A DNA stretch of 64,000 nt, taken from contig NC_080583.1 in the NCBI RefSeq assembly GCF_029962835.1, positions 70,913,158 to 70,977,157 of the forward strand, given 5' to 3'. This DNA comes from Magnolia sinica (Eukaryota > Streptophyta > Magnoliopsida > Magnoliales > Magnoliaceae). The number at the start of each line of letters is the position of its first letter. Positions within the stretch are counted from its first letter, which is position 1. Below the pieces are notes generated by a model. The model did not search any database and was not told the origin of the DNA. It saw only the letters and a list, made by a program, of their open reading frames with translations. Positions 24,776 through 37,300 of the stretch are shown piece by piece. The position numbers and the translations under genes were made by a program.

Positions 24776-24844
24776 GTGCGGATTGGGTGCTACCCCCACC
24801 ATGACCTAGCTAGAGACGAATTATCCTATCAGGGTTTTTGTTTT

Positions 24845-25251
24845 GCCCACTATGATGTATGTGCTTTATATATGCGTTCGTCCATTTTGCCAATCTATTT
24901 TAAGGCTAGCCAAAAAAAGAGGCAGATGGAAGGTACGACCGGACCACATCAGGAGAAGCAATGGTGACAATGATGCCCATGTTGAAACCTTCTTAGGGCC
25001 CATTGTGATTTTATTTTCCAGCCAATTTGTTAATAAGGTTAGACACTATAATAAAGGAAAATAATGAATATAAGCTTGATCCAAAACTTCCGTGTCCCCA
25101 AATAAATTTTTAGCAATAGGCATTTCATCCCACTGTTTCCTGTGGTGTGGTCCACTTGAGCACTAGATATGCCTTCTTGGGTTCATTCTCTACAACGGTC
25201 TATTAAAATGAATGAACGGTGTGGATAAAACAAATATATTAAGGTGAGCCC
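24845..25251 (+). mobile_element. MITE-like element of the same family
   Basis: Left end CCCACTATGATGTATGTGCT; right end GGTGTGGATAAAACAAATAT reads as an inverted copy of the left. Internal blocks (GAGGCAGAT, GTGGACCACATCA, ACTGTTTCCTGTGGTGTGGT) keep the family order. Length about 407 bp. Confidence 0.65.
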
Positions 25252-25324
25252 CCTTGATGCCTTGCCAGATCCGTCACCCTTTGTCTCTAGCTTGGTCCTC
25301 GCGTGGTAGCACGCAATATGTGTC

Positions 25325-25985
25325 CCTATGCCCACCATAATGTTTATTTGCCATCCAACCTATTCACAAGGTCACCTAAATGAAGGGAATCTTTGGATAT
25401 CATATTGATTTAAAACTTTTGGAACCCCTGCAAGTTGTCAATGGGCAAGCGTGTAATCCTGACTGTGTGGTCCACTTAAACCTTGACTCTGCCTAAGTTT
25501 TGAGGGACGTGGATTTCCTGCGAAAGGTGTTCCTATGCTTGGATTCAAGGTGGGGTCTACCCTGATGTTTACGGGAAATTCAACTTGTCCATCTTTTTTG
25601 AACTAATTTTAGGACATGTGATAAAAAATTAGGAGCATCCAAGACTTATATGGCCATAGATGAAACAGTGGGGAAAGGAATTCTTACGTTTAAACCTTCC
25701 TAAGCTCTACCTTGATATTTATATGCCACAGAGACGGTTTATAAGGTCATTTTTACTAGAATGAAGCGAAAACACGAAAACTTAGACCAATACAAACCAT
25801 ATAAATATTTCAACGGTTGTCACTAAATTTCCACTGTTTCCTCTGGTGTGATCCATTTGAGAGGCCCATTTGAGTTTTGAATCCATTTTATTTTCTGTTG
25901 CATGTCCTAAAATAGGATTAAAAACACATGGACGGATTGGATTTCTAACAAACATTGCAGTGGGCCCGACTCAAAATCCTTCCGC
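25325..25985 (+). mobile_element. Further decayed copies of the same MITE-like family
   Basis: Two overlapping partial copies (about 25325-25545 and 25550-25975) show the blocks CCACCATAATGTTTATTTGC, GTGGTCCACTT, GATGTTTA and a terminal GTGGGCCCGAC. Internal deletions make exact borders unclear. Confidence 0.5.
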
Positions 25986-26134
25986 GGGAACTTCCTGTGT
26001 AAGGCTCTCCCTGTAAATGCGCGTCCAAATTTTGATATTTGGAAAAACGATGGGCGGAAGGTGTTGATAAAACCCATGCATCATGCTGGTCGCAAGAGGC
26101 CCTCCGTGTGCCTAGCGGAGACGGATCGGCTACT

Positions 26135-26543
26135 CCCCTGATGTATGTGTTTCATCCATGCTGTCCATCTAATTTTCATTTTATTATGTGAGACCAAAAA
26201 TGACGTATATCCCAATCTCAAGTGGACCACATTACATGAAACAGTGTTGAATGAACGTTGACCATTAAAAACTTTTTGGGGGGCCATAGAAGTTTTGGAT
26301 TAAGTTGATCTTTGTTTTTTCCCTTCATCTAGGTCCATATGACCTAATCAATAAATTGGATGTCAAATCAACAATACAGTGGGCCTTAATAGGATTTTAA
26401 TAGCCGATATCCAATCACTATTGTTTTCCTGTGGTGTGGTGAATCTGAGATTTATATCCCTCTCATTTTTTGAATCAAGCCCTAAAATGATCGGTAAAAA
26501 TGAATGAACGGAATGGATGAAACACATACATCATGACGGGCCC
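26135..26543 (+). mobile_element. MITE-like element, full length (about 409 bp)
   Basis: CCCCTGATGTATGTGTTTCA TCCATGCTGTCCATC at the left pairs with GAATGGATGAAACACATACA TCATGACGGGCCC at the right, giving terminal inverted repeats of roughly 60 bp with mismatches. Internal blocks match the copies at 24845 and 52726. An open frame on the minus strand across it (26081-26287) is an artefact of the inverted repeat. Confidence 0.7.
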
Positions 26544-28200
26544 ACAGAGCACCGACCAGCAGCCACGGCGCCGATGGCAGGGGAGTCGCCAGTCCGTTTC
26601 CACCGAGTTCGGGACTGGCAATCTGATTTCCACTGACAGGGGCAGCACCCAAACCACGTCCGTGATACATGCACCACGTGGGCCCCACACCTTCCTTGTA
26701 CTACCGTACCGGTGCCACGCGAGCGTCTTGCACTTTTCTATTCATGCACTTCTTGCTTTCTCTCTCTAAAAGCTAGCTAAAAGACACCTTTTAGTTAAAC
26801 GATCCCGTGAATCATCAACCAATAACGTGCGGCCATGATCTTCATTTCATTGCCTTATACGTGTCGTACTGGATAAAATCTAAACCGTTCATTCAGTAGA
26901 TCCAGAAGCAAATGATCCAAATTCCAGAAGTCACACTGTTTGTACAATTTCAATCCACTAATCAGTGGCTTACAAATCAACAGACAAATGAAATGTGTTA
27001 TTGATTAAATGTATTGCCATGGAAATTTTTTACTCGTGGCTGAAATACGTTGGAGAATAGGTGATGGATGGTTCAGATCATCATAATAATGTGCCACGTG
27101 GAGATTTTAGGATTAGGAGGGGACAGGAAAAATCCGTACCTTGCGATGCACCGGATACTTACTTATCATAAAGCTCTTTGATTTTAAAAAAGGTTTCATA
27201 TCTAAATCCCACAGATTCGACCAATTAATGAAATGTACGCATAAGGCGCTGTACATGAACTTTTACATACAACACTTCATTTCCCGCCTACATATCACTC
27301 ATGTTAAAAATCCAAGCCGTGGAAAAGATGGGCCCAATCATAAAAATCATATATAATCTGATCCTTATACATCGTGTAAAGGTGCATACATAGACGGGTA
27401 CGTGCTGTCTAAGAAATACAGATGATAAACAAGCCTAATCAACGTTTGTAACTTTATAGTCATGGAAAAATAGGCCATTAGCACTTTAGCAGTTGTCCGT
27501 CCCAAAGGATGGTCTGAATTCCACGTCCAGCAACGTAGGTGGTGAAATGCGATGTACCAAGACTTGTTCAGCCTAGTCAGTCCAAAAGCTCTTCAAACAA
27601 ATGGTCTTGGTTGGTTGGCCACAGTCAAATAATCCTGATTCCGTGCATCTAGCAATCGCCCATTTCAGCAAAGTACGATCGGCTGAAAGTAAAATGATCT
27701 GATCAAAATCGAAAATATTGCATGATGGTTCCCGATCGAAGACTCTTTCAACCTCTGGATTGGTGGTATTGTAGGAAAGAAAAATCTCAATGATCCTGTG
27801 ATCTTAACCGTTCATCCGTGACCTACAAATAGACGGTGGAAAATAACATTGGCAGCTATGTAAAAAGCCACCTATCAAGTGGGTAGGAACCTCCTATCCA
27901 TGCAGTTGGTAATCGTCCATCTACGATGGGACCCACCCAATGAATGGCTTGGACACACGTAAAAAAATTGAACGCAATGCCTCAAGTATAGATTTCTGCT
28001 AAATTCAAAATTTAAACTGTCCATCTTGAGATAAAAAAATAATAATCCACCAATCAGATCCATTTGGGCCGTTCAACCAATGAAATTTCTGTGTGTAGGT
28101 CAACACGAGATGTGTGGTCTGGATTCATCTACCGTTAAAAATGAAGAATCGAAAGTAACAACGCCCAGTTCATCACGATGAATAAAAAAAAATCTCTTCA
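26544..28200. other. Gene-free stretch upstream of the amylase-type gene
   Basis: No supported ORF. Contains CACGTG (G-box-like) motifs near 26672 and 27095 and a locally GC-rich segment at 26540-26700. It may include the promoter, but no motif can be tied to the gene from sequence alone. Confidence 0.35.
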
Positions 28201-28202
28201 AC

Positions 28203-28210
28203 TATATAAA
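28203..28210 (+). promoter_or_regulatory. TATA-like box near tentative exon 1
   Basis: CTATATAAAC sits only about 10 bp before the ATG at 28217. If it is the functional TATA box, transcription would start about 30 bp downstream, after that ATG, and the ATG could not be the start codon. Either this is not the TATA box or the start codon lies elsewhere. Confidence 0.35.
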
Positions 28211-28216
28211 CACGAC

Positions 28217-28387
28217 ATGTCTCTCTCCATCGTTCTCTGCGCGCCATTTGCAATTGCGAGTCCCCTGCCTCTTTTCCGCGAACACCTCCTGCAAGCGAGC
28301 GGAGATCTTCCAATCCCGAAAAACGGGAGAGAGATATCAAAGATCTTCAAAAGAACATGGAATTCAACATCTAATTCGTTGATTAAG
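28217..28387 (+). CDS. Tentative exon 1 (N-terminal leader)
   Basis: Open from ATG at 28217 ([20 protein letters not shown] ...) to a good donor, TTAAG|GTCAGA at 28388. The 57 residues are poor in acidic residues at the N-terminus and rich in Ser, Arg and Leu, as in plastid transit peptides. Problem: this donor is phase 0, whereas the acceptor at 36477 needs two preceding bases. A weaker donor in the same frame (GTTGAT at 28378) would fit, or a small exon lies between. The other frames of this segment hit stops. Confidence 0.35.
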
Positions 28388-31300
28388 GTCAGATCTTTTC
28401 CTATTTTCACCATTGTACTTTTCTCCATTTCCAATTGCATTTTCTCTCCTTCATTGAATCGGATCACATCTCATTTGTAGCTTGAGAACGATTTCCCTTC
28501 CCCGTCTAATCTTTTAGTATCTTTCGGCCGATAAATTTTAACGGCGATTGCGATGAATACATGTTTGTTTTTTGTTCGATTCAGTCAAATGTCTATATGT
28601 CCCGAAACACAACAATAGATTATCTGCTCGGAAAAAGCTTCTCTTTGATAGCGGTCATTGGGGGGGGGGGGGGGGGGGGCGGGGGGGGGGGGGTGTGTGG
28701 TCAGAAAGGACCATGGTTTGACATGCGGTGAATCCTCTTGAAAGAGAGAGGTGCCGACTCACGTGGTCCAGGCACATCGCTCCCTCCAGGAGGTTGGCCG
28801 CCCATCCATTCATTGAATAAGTGATGATCGAATGGTGCTTACTCACAGAACCTTTGGGCTTAGCTTGGGCACTTTATTGAATCATCGTGTGATCTTGCAC
28901 AAGTTCTGCTGTTCTGTTGATATCATCTTTGCTTGTATAAGTTCCATTTTTTATTTTTTATTTTTTAATTAATTTTTTATTTTTTACCTTTTGAGTTCGA
29001 GTATGACATACATGCATGTGCCATCATGTAAAAAATCAGGCCACTCAGTCAATATCTGATCCGTAGCCTGTAAAATGGATGGTTGAGAAACTGTGGAAAG
29101 TGTTGTTTTTGATGTCTTAAATCTGTTTAGAAATAGGGTCTGTCGATGCCATCGACAGACCATTTGATGCCATCGAGCACTGTTCAATGCCATCGAGCAC
29201 TTTTCAATGACATTGAACAGTAGCTCGATCCCATTGAGATTTTCCGGATTTTCTCCAGTTGGTTGCTGGACTTATTGGGTGCCTTTTTGATGCCATCGAA
29301 GTAGGTTCGATGCTTAAGGTTCAATGCCATCGAGACCAGTGTGCAATTGATGATATCGAAGTCCCATCGAAGGTGTCATCGAGCATATCATATATAGGGG
29401 TGTAATCAGAATTGGGGTGTATTCCAGTGCTTTTCCAATTCATTCTAGGGTTTCAAGGGAGTAGCTAGAGGTTGATTCGAGGCTTGTTTGGATCGAGTAT
29501 TCTCTAAACTCTTGTAATTTCTACTTTCATGGTGTTTATCTATTGCTTTGTGCCGTGGTTTTTTCGTGCATGGGTTTTTCCATGTTAAAAGCGTTGTGTT
29601 TTCTTTGTGCTTGCTTGGTGCGATTGGATTACTTCACTTGATTTATCTCTGTATGCTTCCGTAGTCCCCCAACAACTGATATCAGAGCTAACGTTGGGGC
29701 GCAAGCTTGATTCTGAAAGTGAGTATCAATGGCTGACAATCCTAAGTACGCTGTTGAGATGTACTCCAGGAAAAACAATTTTGAATTATGGAAGGTCAAG
29801 ATGATTGGCCTATTAGTTCAGCAAGGATATGATTAGGTTCTTGAGAAGCGACTAGAATCTATGGATGATGATGAATGAAACAAGCTGGATAAGAAAGCCA
29901 AAACCTCCATCCATTTGTGCTTAATGGATGAGGTTCTATACAATGTCATAAGGGAGAAAACTGTAGTAAGTTTGTGGGTGAAGTTAGAGGACATCTATGT
30001 GAAGAAGTCCCTTGAAAATTGCCTACACTTAAAGTTGCAGCTGTTCAACTTTAAGATGGCAGAGGGAGGAGTTGTTAAGGCCCACATTAGCAATTTTAAC
30101 AAGATGATATACAAATTGTTGGATGTGGAGGTAGTGGTTGAGGATGAAGATTAGGGCTGTATCGTGTTGAATTCACTCCTGGCTTCATATGCGTCTTTTA
30201 AAGAAACGTTGTGCACTGGTAAATCGTCCCTTAGTGTCGACCCTTCAGGGAAAGGCAATGAGAAAGAAAATGGTAGCATGGGGGCCTCTACTGATGCATT
30301 GTTTATGAGGGGTCGTAATTCTGAGCGGGATAGGGATATATGATTTTCTCGATCGAGATCCAAATCCAAAGGCAAGGGCAAGAGAAAGTTACAGTGCTGA
30401 AATTGTGGGATGTAAGGGCACATGAAGAAGGATTGTACAATCCTAAAGCGAAGAAAGAGAACTTAGAGGCTTCTTCAAGGGAGGCCAACATTGCCATGTC
30501 TGATGAAGGAACAAGCGGAAGTGATGTGTTGTCCGTGTCTATAATCGGTCACTTTTACAATGATCGTAGGGATGAGTGGATTTTGGACACTGGGGCTTCA
30601 TATCACATGACTTATCATCGGAGTTGGTTCACCAGTTATAGAGAGTGCGACGGTGGACATGTATTTATGGGCAATGATAATGCCTGTAACATTGTGGGTG
30701 TTGGTATTGTGCGCATCAAAATGTTTGATGGGATGGAGCGTACCTTGACTGAGGTAAGGCACGTTCCTGATGTGAAGAAGAACTTGATATCTCTTAGTGC
30801 ATTCTAGGCGATTGATTGCATATTCACCGGTTTTAATGGGGTCCTTAAAGTTTCAAAAGGGGCTCTCGTGGTTATGAAAGCACAGAGGCATGAAAATCTT
30901 TACAGGTTGATAGGGAGCACTTTAACAGGTGGAGTTGCAACAACTGTAGCGGATTCCACGTCTGCACGTATGTGGCATGTACGTCTGGGCTACATGAGCA
31001 AGCGAGGCATGAAGGTACTTTTTGATCGATGTTTAATTTCAGTTTTTAAAAGTTTTAATTTAAACATATGCGAGCATTGTATATATGGTAAACAATCTAG
31101 GTTATCTTTTAAATATGGAAAACATGAATGTAAGGGTGTGCTTGATTATGTGCATTCTGATGTATAGGAGTCATCGCCCGTGGTTTCCGTTGAAGGGTCG
31201 TCATGGTTTGTCAAATTGATAGACGACTACTCCAGGAAAGTATGGGTTTATTTCATAAAAAATAAATCCAATGTTTTCACCAATTTCAAACAATGAAAAG

Positions 31301-34300
31301 CGATGGTAGAAAAGCAGTCAGGGTGAAAGGTGAAAGTATTAAGGACAGATAAAGGTGGTGAATTTACTTCAATTGGATTTAATCAATTCTGTAAGGATGA
31401 AGGGATTATAAGGCACAACACGGTGCGCCACACTCCAGAGCAAAACAATGTGGCTGAGCGGATGACTCTCTTGGAGAGGGCTTGATGTATGATTAGTAAT
31501 GTTGGATTGGGCAAGGATCTATGGACTAAGGTTGTTAACACAGCCTGCTATTTGGTGAATAGGTCCCCTTCTATGGCGATTGATTGCAAAATTCCAGAGG
31601 AAGTGTGGAGTGGTCAGAAAGTAGATTACTCAGGACTGTGTGTTTAGTTGTGATGCTTACTCTCATGTATTGTCAGTTGAGAGATAAGCTAGACTAAAAA
31701 GCCAACATCTTTGTTGGTTATGGTGGTGGTGTGAAGAGATATGAGTTGTATAACCGAGTCACATGAAAGATCATCATTAGCAGGGACGTTAACTTCGATG
31801 AAGGGTCCTTATTCCACAAGAATGAGCAGGATGAGCAAAAGGAACAAAAAAAGTTGGTTGTGAACGTTCAAGTTGACACAAGTGATATTCAGGCTAGGAA
31901 ATATGCACAAACAGAGGTACTGGAAGAAGTGGAGTAGCCACCTAGAAGGAATCCATCGCGGGATCATAGGTTACTAGCGAGATGCAGGGACGACTCAAAT
32001 ATCGCATATGCCCTTATTACGGATGAGAGTGATCCGTCTACTCTTAAGGAGGCCTTTGATGAGCCTGATGCTGAAAAGTGGATAGTTGTGATGGACAATG
32101 AGATGGACTCCTTGTACAAGAATGAGACGTGGGAGCTGGTGGAGCTTCTAGTCGGTCGAAAAGCGATCGGGGTGCTAGTGGATTTTCAAGAAGAAACAAG
32201 ATAGATACAAAGCAAGGTTGGTTGCGAAGGGTTATGATCAGAGATAAGGAATCGACTTCACAAAGATATTCATGCCGGTTGTGAACAAGTGCCTATCAGA
32301 TTCGTGTTGGCGCTGGTTGCCTAATACGATCTCAAGCTGGAACAAATAGATGGGAAGATTGCATTCCTGCACGGGGAATTGGAAGAGCAAATCTACATGA
32401 AGTAACCAGAAGGCTACGAAGTTAATGGGGCAGAGAACAAGGTTTGCAGGTTAAAGATGTCATTGTACGGCCTGAAACAGTACAATGGTATAAAAGTTTA
32501 TTTTTTTCATGTTGAGTTAGAAGTTTACTAGGAGTGAGTACGATTACTGTGTCTATTACAAGACACTGACTAATGGTAAATTCATCATCTTGATATTGTA
32601 TGTTGATGACATGTTGATCGTCAGTCATAGCATGTTTGAAATCAATTTACTGAAGACTCAATTATCAGGGACATTCGAGATGAAAGATCTAGGGGGCTGC
32701 AAAGAGAGTTCTCAGCATGGATATTCATAAAGACAGGAAGAGGAATAGGCTTTGGTTATCTCAGGAAGAATACCTTGAGATGGTATTGATCAAGTATGGG
32801 ATGGACAAGGCAAAGCTAGTTAGCGTTCCCCACACGGCTCACTTCAGGCTATCTTTAAAACAATGTCCTAAAACAGATAAAGAAAAAGCAAGACATGTCT
32901 CGTGTGCCTTATTCGAATGTAGTGGGCAGTATGATATATGCCATGGTCTATACAAGATTGGATATTTCATAGGTGGTTGGTTTTGTGAGCAGATATTTGT
33001 CTAACCCTGGAAAGCAATACTAGGAAGTAGTAAAATGGCTACTTGAATACATTCGAGGTATAAAGGACTACGTCTTAACCTTTGAGAAAACATGAGCTAA
33101 GTTAGTTGGGTACGTGGATTCAGATTACGTAGGCAGTATGGATTCTACAAAGTCGACTTTAGGTTACTCCTTTGTACTAGCGGGCGGAGCTATCAGTTGG
33201 ATGTCGAAGCTTCAGTCTATGGTGGTTCTTTTCACAATCGAAGCGGAGTATATGGTCGTAACCAAGACATTCAAGGAAGGTATTTGGTTGAGAGACTTGA
33301 TAAATCAGTCGAAACTTCAGCAGGAGGCCATGCCGGTTAATTGTGACAACGAGAGCGCTATCAATTTGGCTAAAAACTTGGTTTTTCACTCTCATACTAA
33401 ACACATTGATGTTTGTCACCATTTTATCCAACAGGTACTTGAGGAAGGAGGCGTAAATCTATAAAAGATTCACACCAGCATGAATCCGGCGGACATGCTC
33501 ACCAAGGTGGTTCCTGCAGAGAAGTTCAAGTTCCGTTCGACTTCTCTAGGCTTGGTTGTGCTATGATGTAAGGCAGAGATGAAAGAAGAGGTTAAGAAGC
33601 TACATGATTGAAAATTGAAGACATGGTGAAGATTGTTGTTTTTGATGTCTTAAATCTATTCAGAGACAGGGTCTGTTGATGCCATTGATAGACCATTTAA
33701 TGGCAACGAGCATTGTTCGATGTCATCAAATAGTTGCTCAATCCTATCGAGATTTTCCTGATTTTCTCCAGTTGGTTGTTGGACTTTTTGGGTGCCTTTT
33801 CGATGCCATCGAAGTGGGTTTGATGCCATCGAAACTTAAGGTTCAGTGCCATCGAGACTCAACAAAGTGCAATCGAAGGAATTCGGATTTCCACGATTTG
33901 TCTCTGGATTGTTTTGGTGTTATTTCGATGACCCATCGACAGACCCATCAACAGTGACTGTCGATGACATCGAAGTCCTATTGAAGGTATCATTGAGCGT
34001 ATCACAAAGTTACATAGAGTTGCAAATCTGTGGGATTTGTTTCCTATTTCTATTGTGATTCTTCCTAAGGCTATATATAGGGGTGTAATCGGGATTGGGG
34101 TGTATTCTAGTGCTTTTCCAATTTGTTCTAGGGTTTTAAGGGTGTAGCTTGAGGTTGATTCGAGGCTTGTTTGGATCAGGTATTCTCTAAACTCTTGTAA
34201 TTTCTGCTTTTATAGTATTTATTTTTCGCTTTGTGCCGTGGTTTTTTTTCCCGCATGGGTTTTTCCACGTTAAAATCATTGTGTTCTCTTTGTGCTTGCT

Positions 34301-37300
34301 TGGTGCAATTAGATTTCTTCACTTGATTCATGTCTGTGTGCTTCTGCAGTCCCCCAACAGAAAGTATGTATAATCAATAATTCGAGCCATCTATTTATCG
34401 GGTCCATCAAAGCTTGCTTACCTTTGTAAAGAATCACTTTAGTTGGAAAATCCTAACAATCCCATCCCTGGATTGGAGAAATATGTGGCTATTGAAAGAA
34501 AGTGTAGCTTCTGAATCAAATTATCCGATCATGTGAGATTTATGTCGGAGCTGATGAAATGCATGCTGAACCTAGTTGGCAGTTCTGATTGATTGGTTGG
34601 AACGTCCAGGTGTCCCGATACAACTAGTAGAGCTACAACTTATAGTGCTTTGAGAAGACTAGATCAATTTCTCTCTTTATATGTATGCATGTGTTTATTT
34701 ATTTATTGCTTTTGTGCAGCCCATTGATCTGGTGGGCCATGGCGCGGATGGGCTGTAGGCAATTGGCTATGTCTGAACATTCTGGCTGTTCAATGAGGAC
34801 TACTCTTACCGTTCCATTTTTGGGTGACAGATCAAATGTCTATCATAGTCCAGTCCCCTTGCTTTTGGGATATGGCCAATCCGTGTGGTGGCCCACCAGA
34901 TCAACGGTCCCAATCACCCACAAGCTTGCCAATAGGTGGAAAAGTAAGCATAATCAACAATTCAAGCTAACTATTTGTTGGGGCCCATCAAGGCTTGATT
35001 ACTTTTGTAAAGAATCACTTTAGTTGGAAAATCCTAACAACCCATCCCTGGATTGGAGAAATATGTGGCTATTGAAAGTAAGCGTAGCTTATGGATCAGA
35101 TTATCCGATCACTGCGATCCTCAAATTCAAATTTTTGGCCAGTGCACCATATGCTTGCTGCATAGAATCAAGGACTTGCGATAGGCATGCAAATGAAGGA
35201 AATGTCACTACAGATGTACTTTCCTAAAATTTTATTTTCCATTTCAAACATGAGCCTGTTTTTGGAATCCCATGGATCTCTATGGAGGCAGAAATCATCG
35301 TTACAATTTCCTTTCTTTCTCCATGGAATTCTCTGTATGAAACAGGCTTTTAGTTGATCCATGCCAAAATTCTGTAGATTGCCATGTCTCATTCTTTAGA
35401 ATTTCATTCTCTCATTACATCATTCTTGAGAACCTTGTCTGCTTGTGATCTGTAAGTTAGGTCTTAGTCCTGTGTAAATCTTGGGCTTTAAGAAGAGAAT
35501 GAACGACATTAGATATCAAAGGAGCCAGTTACAAGCAATGTATATGTGTTCGAGTACAGTTTACACACATACATATATGGAAGATTCTGAACAATTTCTG
35601 TTAGTGTCAATATACAGAACTTTCCGGAGTATTCATTGGAACACTTGATTCTTAAATTTCTTGAGTGTCACGATTTGTCTGGGAGTGTCCAAGTTTTCCA
35701 AAGAGTTGGCAAAGTGAAAACCCAGAAAGTAGATGGTCCAGGCAACACTGTTTTCAGTACCATTTTGCTAAACTTGTCACCTTGCGCTATGTAAAACCCA
35801 GTTTCTCAGCAGTATTACAAGTTCCAAAATCTGAAATGGAACATTTGCAAAAGTCATGCTTTTAAAAATATTCACTAGTTGCATCTTGTCAATTGTAAAT
35901 TTTGCTTCAATGTTCTTTTCCAATTGGTGATGAATTGGGTGATAATGGTGTAACCATAAACACTGGGCTATTCATTGGTGTCTGACAAAAAGGGAGTGAG
36001 AGAACTGGTTTTCTTTCTTGACATGGTGAATTGTGATAGGAGTATAGGACTAAATGAAAAATTTGTGATGGGAGCTGGCCGGTGAACTCCTGGTGTCTTT
36101 GGCGCTCTTGGTTTTGTTTTGGCTTGAGTTTTCCATCCCCTTCTTACTGGAAATATCTCTCTCATACTGACCCCTTCTTGTTTTCTTGCACTCTTTTATG
36201 AAGAATAAGATATCACCCGTGAAGAAAATGAACCTGTGATTGTTTGGCAGGACTAATGGGCCTCGTCGTTTGTCCCAGAGCACCATTGCGTTGTTTTACG
36301 CATGATTGTGTTGTTTCTTGCAATAACTGGCTCCAAAGTTCAAATGTTTGTCTTGGATGGCGCCCCCTAGCCTTTAGATGTTCTTACAAAAACAAAAGGT
36401 AGCTTCTGTTGTGCAATCTGTCTTTTTTGATCAACTGCAGTTACTTCACTTTTGATCTGACATGTATTTCTTGCAGGAAATGTTTGTCCATTGAGGGTCC
36501 TCTTGGGGCCTTCAGAACTTCTGTTCATGCGAAGAGGGTATCTCTTTCTTCTCATATTTCAGATTTGGATATATCATCATCTTAATTTACTTGAAATATG
36601 AGGTTGCTGGATGGTTGACCCTACATCTCTTGCATCTCTACTGTAGATGTGGCACCCATCTAGGGTGAATGTAATGTGAACTGGTGGTCCACCACATGTA
36701 CAGGCTGTAGCCCAAGAATTACATTTGTTTGGGCAATCCTTGACATCCAAATGTTATGAATTTTTCCCAGTGAATGTTTGTTGTTGCTCATTTTTGCTCA
36801 ACTTTCTGTCAACCATCCATATGCATGCCATCGTTTTGACGGCTGAATAGCTCAATAGTTTATATTGTTTGAGCCATTGCCTGCCATTATCGTGGCGGGC
36901 CACATAAATGTTCTGATCAACCTAGACAAGTGCTACATGTACAATCATGATGCTAGAGATGGGTGGGGAATGATCTCACTCTGCAAGCAATGGTAGAAAA
37001 CTCTTATTTATGATTTTCAGTAGGGAGCGAATATGTTTACCATCAAAAGAGAGAAAAAAAGCCGTTAAAGGTTTGAGATGATCTTGATTGTTATAACAGG
37101 GAGATCCCAATGACAGTTTCATAGAGACTGTTGAAGAAGGGGATGGTATTTCATCAGCAAACAGTGACATCTTGGAGATAACCCGTGAGGAGCTTGAAGC
37201 AACAAGAGCTGCTCTATCTGAGGCTAGAGCCAGACAAGAAGCCATTGAGAAAGAAAGAGATCGGTTAATTGAAGCATTAGCTCAATCAGAAGCCAAACAA

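Larger units (their letters stand above)
29101..34359 (+). mobile_element. Ty1/copia LTR retrotransposon, both LTRs, dead coding region
   Basis: TSD GAAAG at 29096-29100 and 34360-34364. The 5' LTR 29101-29674 and 3' LTR 33634-34359 both begin TGTTGTTTTTGATGTCTTAA and end CCCCCAACA. A tRNA-iMet-type primer site follows the 5' LTR. Internal order is gag, protease, integrase, reverse transcriptase, RNase H, which defines copia. Many stops and frameshifts break the reading frame, and the LTRs differ by large indels, so the insertion is old. It sits in intron 1 of the amylase-type gene in the same orientation as the gene. Confidence 0.9.
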
